Source: Streptomyces exfoliatus
GTDB taxonomy: Bacteria; Actinomycetota; Actinomycetes; Streptomycetales; Streptomycetaceae
NCBI RefSeq assembly: GCF_000725545.1
Contig: NZ_JNZP01000023.1
Coordinates: forward strand, 1 to 64,000
Reading direction: 5' to 3'
DNA length: 64,000 nucleotides
Part shown: positions 61,834 to 64,000 of the stretch, piece after piece
Layout: every line of letters begins with the position of its first letter
Position numbering within the stretch: the first letter of the stretch is position 1
Notes under the pieces: model-generated
The model's input: only the letters and a program-made list of their open reading frames with translations
Database searches by the model: none
Told to the model about the DNA's origin: nothing
Program-made: the position numbers and the translations under genes

Positions 61834-63054
61834 TCAGGCCAGGGCCCGGCCGAGCAGGTAGACGGCGGGCGCGGCGGCCGTCAGCGGCAGCGCCACCCCG
61901 GCCGTCATGTGCACGAAGCGCGACGGGTAGTCGTAGCTGGCCACCCGCAGGCCGACGAGGGCGCAGACGCCCGCCCCGAGGCCGAGCAGCGCCCCCGAGG
62001 TCCCCAGGTCGGTGAACCCGCCGGCCGCGATCCCCGCGCCCGCCGAGGCGAGCAGCGCGACGACCAGGGACACCGGGCCGGGCAGCGGCAGCGCGCGGGC
62101 CACGACGGCGGCCGCGACCGCGATCCCGCCGACGACCACCGCGTCCGGGGCCGCGCCCAGGTGCCCGGTGGCGATGACGGTGAGCGCCGCCGAGGCGATG
62201 GTGGCCATCAGGCCGTACATGCGCTCGTCCGGGTCGGCGTGACTGCGCAGCTGGAGGACGAGACAGAGCAGCACCCAGACGCCGAGCGTGCCGAGGATCG
62301 CGGCGGCCGCGTGCTCCCGGCCGGTGGCGAGCAGGGCGGCGTCGGCGGCGAGGCCGCCGGCGAAGGCGAGGGCGATGCCCTGCCGGGCCGGCCACATGCC
62401 GTTGAGCCGGAACCAGCCGGCGGCGGTGAGGCCCTGGAGCAGCACGAGCGGGACGAGCAGGCCGTAGGTGCCGAGGGCGGCGCCGCCGGCGAGGAGCAGT
62501 CCGAGGACGGCCGTCAGCGCGGCGGGCTGCATCCCGGGCTCGATCACGGGCGAGCGACCCTCGGCGCGGGCGCGCTGGGCGTCGGTGATCCGGGTGTTCC
62601 CCGAGGTGGTGGGCGAGGAGAACGCGGGGCCCGCCGCCTCGGCGACGGGTGCCTGGACGGAAGCCTGGACGGGTGCCTGGACGGGCGCCGAGGCTGGGGC
62701 CTCCGCCTGCCCCCCGTACGACGGGTACGGCTCGTACGACTGCTGCCCGTACCCCTGCTCGTACGACTGCTGCCCGTACCCCTGCTCGTACGGCTGCTGC
62801 TGGTGCGGCTGCTCGTACGGCTGCTGCTGGTAGGGCTGCTCGTACGCCCCCTGCGTCCCGTACGTCTCCTGCGTCCCGTACGTCTCCTGCGCACCATGGG
62901 ACTGCGCCCGCGCCGCCTGGACCTGGTCGTAGGAGACCGCCGGCTGGTACTGGGTGTCCCAGGTCTGGCCCTCCCACGTCTGCGTGACGTCGTGGCCCTG
63001 CCCGTTCGCGTACGGGTCGTACTGCTGCCCGCCGTGTTGCTGGTCGTTGCTCAT
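61834..63054 (-). CDS. Membrane protein with Gln/Tyr-rich repeat N-terminus
   Basis: A 406-aa protein from ATG 63054 (GTG 63069 is possible). The first 145 residues are low-complexity, with QPYEQ, QGYGQQSYE and ETYGTQ units and Ala/Pro/Val-rich linkers. A further segment (ITDAQRARAEGRSPVIEPGM) precedes about eight hydrophobic helices (residues 180-405), such as ALTAVLGLLLAGGAALGTYG and AAILGTLGVWVLLCLVLQLR. No known domain. Such Q/Y-rich tails occur in actinomycete membrane proteins and may self-associate. Confidence 0.8.
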   Translation of the reverse strand: MSNDQQHGGQQYDPYANGQGHDVTQTWEGQTWDTQYQPAVSYDQVQAARAQSHGAQETYGTQETYGTQGAYEQPYQQQPYEQPHQQQPYEQGYGQQSYEQGYGQQSYEPYPSYGGQAEAPASAPVQAPVQASVQAPVAEAAGPAFSSPTTSGNTRITDAQRARAEGRSPVIEPGMQPAALTAVLGLLLAGGAALGTYGLLVPLVLLQGLTAAGWFRLNGMWPARQGIALAFAGGLAADAALLATGREHAAAAILGTLGVWVLLCLVLQLRSHADPDERMYGLMATIASAALTVIATGHLGAAPDAVVVGGIAVAAAVVARALPLPGPVSLVVALLASAGAGIAAGGFTDLGTSGALLGLGAGVCALVGLRVASYDYPSRFVHMTAGVALPLTAAAPAVYLLGRALA

Positions 63055-63065
63055 GTTCCTGGGGT

Positions 63066-63320
63066 TCACCCTCCTGCGAACGGGGGGAGCACCTCGACCG
63101 TGCCGCCCTCGGCAAGCCGTACCGTCTCATGGCTCCTGGTCCCGACGGGGTCGCCGTCGACCAGGAACGAGCACCGCCGGAGGACCTGGACCAGTTCACC
63201 CGGGTGCTTCGCGCGGGCCGCGTCGAGCGCGTCCGCGAGGTGCTCGGCGTCGTACGACTCCTCCGCGACACCGGCGGCGGCCTTGGCCGCGGCCCAGTAG
63301 CGGATGGTTCCCGCTGCCAT
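63066..63320 (-). CDS. MoaD/ThiS-family sulfur carrier protein
   Basis: An 84-aa ubiquitin-like protein: TIRYWAAAKAAAGVAEESYD, a beta-grasp pattern, and the C-terminus EVLPPFAGG, the Gly-Gly that is adenylated and thiocarboxylated. It is MoaD-like for molybdopterin or a related sulfur pathway. Start ATG 63320. The gap to the next gene is 11 bp, same direction. Confidence 0.88.
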   Translation of the reverse strand: MAAGTIRYWAAAKAAAGVAEESYDAEHLADALDAARAKHPGELVQVLRRCSFLVDGDPVGTRSHETVRLAEGGTVEVLPPFAGG

Positions 63321-63365
63321 AGCGGCGCTCCCTTCGTTCGTGTGCGCGCCGTCCCCCATGATGGG

Positions 63366-64000
63366 CTATGCGCGGGTGAGCCAGTCCCCGAGCCGGGTGA
63401 GGAGTTCCCCGTTCGCCGCGTTCTCGGCGTGCCCCATGCCCCGCTCCACCCACAGCTCGGCTTCTCCGGCCCCGGCCAGCATCCGCGGGTGGTCGAGCGG
63501 GAAGTACGGGTCCCGGTCGCCGTGCACGATGAGCAGCGGGGTCGGCGCGATGAGCGGCACCGCCTCCACCGGCGAGAGGGGTACGGGGTCCCAGGCGCGT
63601 CGGTCGATCCGGGTCCGCAGCCCGTACCGCCCGACGAGGCGGCCCGCCGGACGGGTGACCACCCAGTGGAGGCGGCGCATCGGCGCCGTCCCCCGGTAGT
63701 ACCAGCGGGCGGGTGCGGAGACGGCGGCCACCGCGTCGGCGCGTCCGGCCGACTCCCGGTCGAGGGCCGCGTGGCGCAGGACCACGGAGCCGCCCATGGA
63801 GAAGCCGACCGTCGCCACGCGCGCGTGGCCGAGCTCACGGGCCCAGCGGACGGCGGCGGACAGGTCGAGGACCTCCCGGTCCCCGACGGTGGACCGGCCG
63901 CCGGAGCCGCCGTGCCCGCGGAAGGAGAAGGTGACGACGGCCGCGCCGCGCTCCGCGAAGGCGCGGGCGGCGCGCCGGACGGCGGGCCGGTCGGCCGACC
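63366..64000 (-). CDS. Alpha/beta hydrolase (5' end beyond the window)
   Basis: A serine hydrolase of which the C-terminal 211 residues are in the window. The oxyanion-side strand VVTFSFRGHGGSGG precedes the nucleophile elbow VGFSMGGSVV (GxSxG). The catalytic Asp is in LLIVHGDRDPYFPLDH and the His in RGMGHAEN. The group includes esterases and prolyl-type peptidases; the substrate is unknown. It is upstream of the MoaD-like gene by 45 bp in the same direction. Its start is outside the window. Confidence 0.88.
   Translation of the reverse strand, partial: SADRPAVRRAARAFAERGAAVVTFSFRGHGGSGGRSTVGDREVLDLSAAVRWARELGHARVATVGFSMGGSVVLRHAALDRESAGRADAVAAVSAPARWYYRGTAPMRRLHWVVTRPAGRLVGRYGLRTRIDRRAWDPVPLSPVEAVPLIAPTPLLIVHGDRDPYFPLDHPRMLAGAGEAELWVERGMGHAENAANGELLTRLGDWLTRA

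Overview
The window is chromosomal DNA of a Streptomyces-type actinomycete. Coding DNA is very GC-rich with G/C at nearly every third position, GTG/TTG starts are common, and the gene content is typical of the genus: msiK, carD, phoRP/phoU, mshA, nur, rsiG and helR. From msiK at 8.2 kb to the sulfurtransferase at 60 kb the gene order matches, as far as I can recall, one conserved core-chromosome segment of Streptomyces read in one direction.

Layout. (1) 0-8 kb is an accessory, decayed region: a GTACTGC-rich non-coding stretch, a STAS-domain protein, a DCC/HTTM/DUF5819 cluster, a broken ice-binding-protein gene, two fragments of tyrosine integrases, a 3' half of tRNA-Ser(TGA) that looks like an attachment site, and an intact tRNA-Thr(TGT). 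(2) 8-20 kb is core: MsiK sugar-ABC ATPase, a nucleotidyltransferase, a DoxX membrane protein, then the leftward carD-ispD-ispF-cysS-rlmB series, a lipoprotein, and the phosphate two-component system phoR-phoP divergent from phoU, with PHO boxes between them. (3) 21-36 kb holds phosphoglycerate mutase, an MFS exporter, a metallo-hydrolase, an AraC regulator, a Tat-exported beta-helix protein, mycothiol glycosyltransferase mshA with a YbjN-domain partner, a methyltransferase, an NlpC/P60 hydrolase, a receiver-PP2C phosphatase and an XRE/HBHA-like/DUF2516 set. (4) 36.2-42.6 kb is an island-like insertion: a leftward, translationally coupled cassette with a large membrane M48 peptidase, an uncharacterised 217-aa protein, a lipoprotein and an anchored extracytoplasmic protein, next to a fragment of a Fur-family gene. 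(5) 42.8-54.6 kb holds a VOC protein, a DUF5710-HNH-like fusion, a HAD-like protein, a MarR/MFS pair, TetR/HelR (rifamycin protection), an Eis-like acetyltransferase, RsiG (c-di-GMP-dependent anti-sigma), D-aminoacyl-tRNA deacylase, YgfZ, the nickel regulator Nur, a nitrobindin-like protein and a 32-aa membrane peptide. (6) 54.7-64 kb holds an operon of three paralogous anchored proteins, a DsrE protein with a coupled partner, and a sulfurtransferase/DUF1416 operon preceded by a 26-codon leader peptide. It ends with an LmeA-like lipid-binding protein, a Q/Y-rich membrane protein, a MoaD-like protein and an alpha/beta hydrolase cut by the window edge.

The clearest non-routine signals are: (a) two separate lesions in the ice-binding gene, one inside a 15-bp minisatellite; (b) a 10-bp duplication that frameshifts an integrase remnant; (c) a stop codon formed inside a tRNA-Ser attachment fragment; (d) the M48 peptidase cassette with the Fur scar beside it; (e) the sulfurtransferase leader peptide with two 11-bp direct repeats upstream; (f) the triple-paralogue membrane operon; and (g) tandem copies of the 3' end of dtd.
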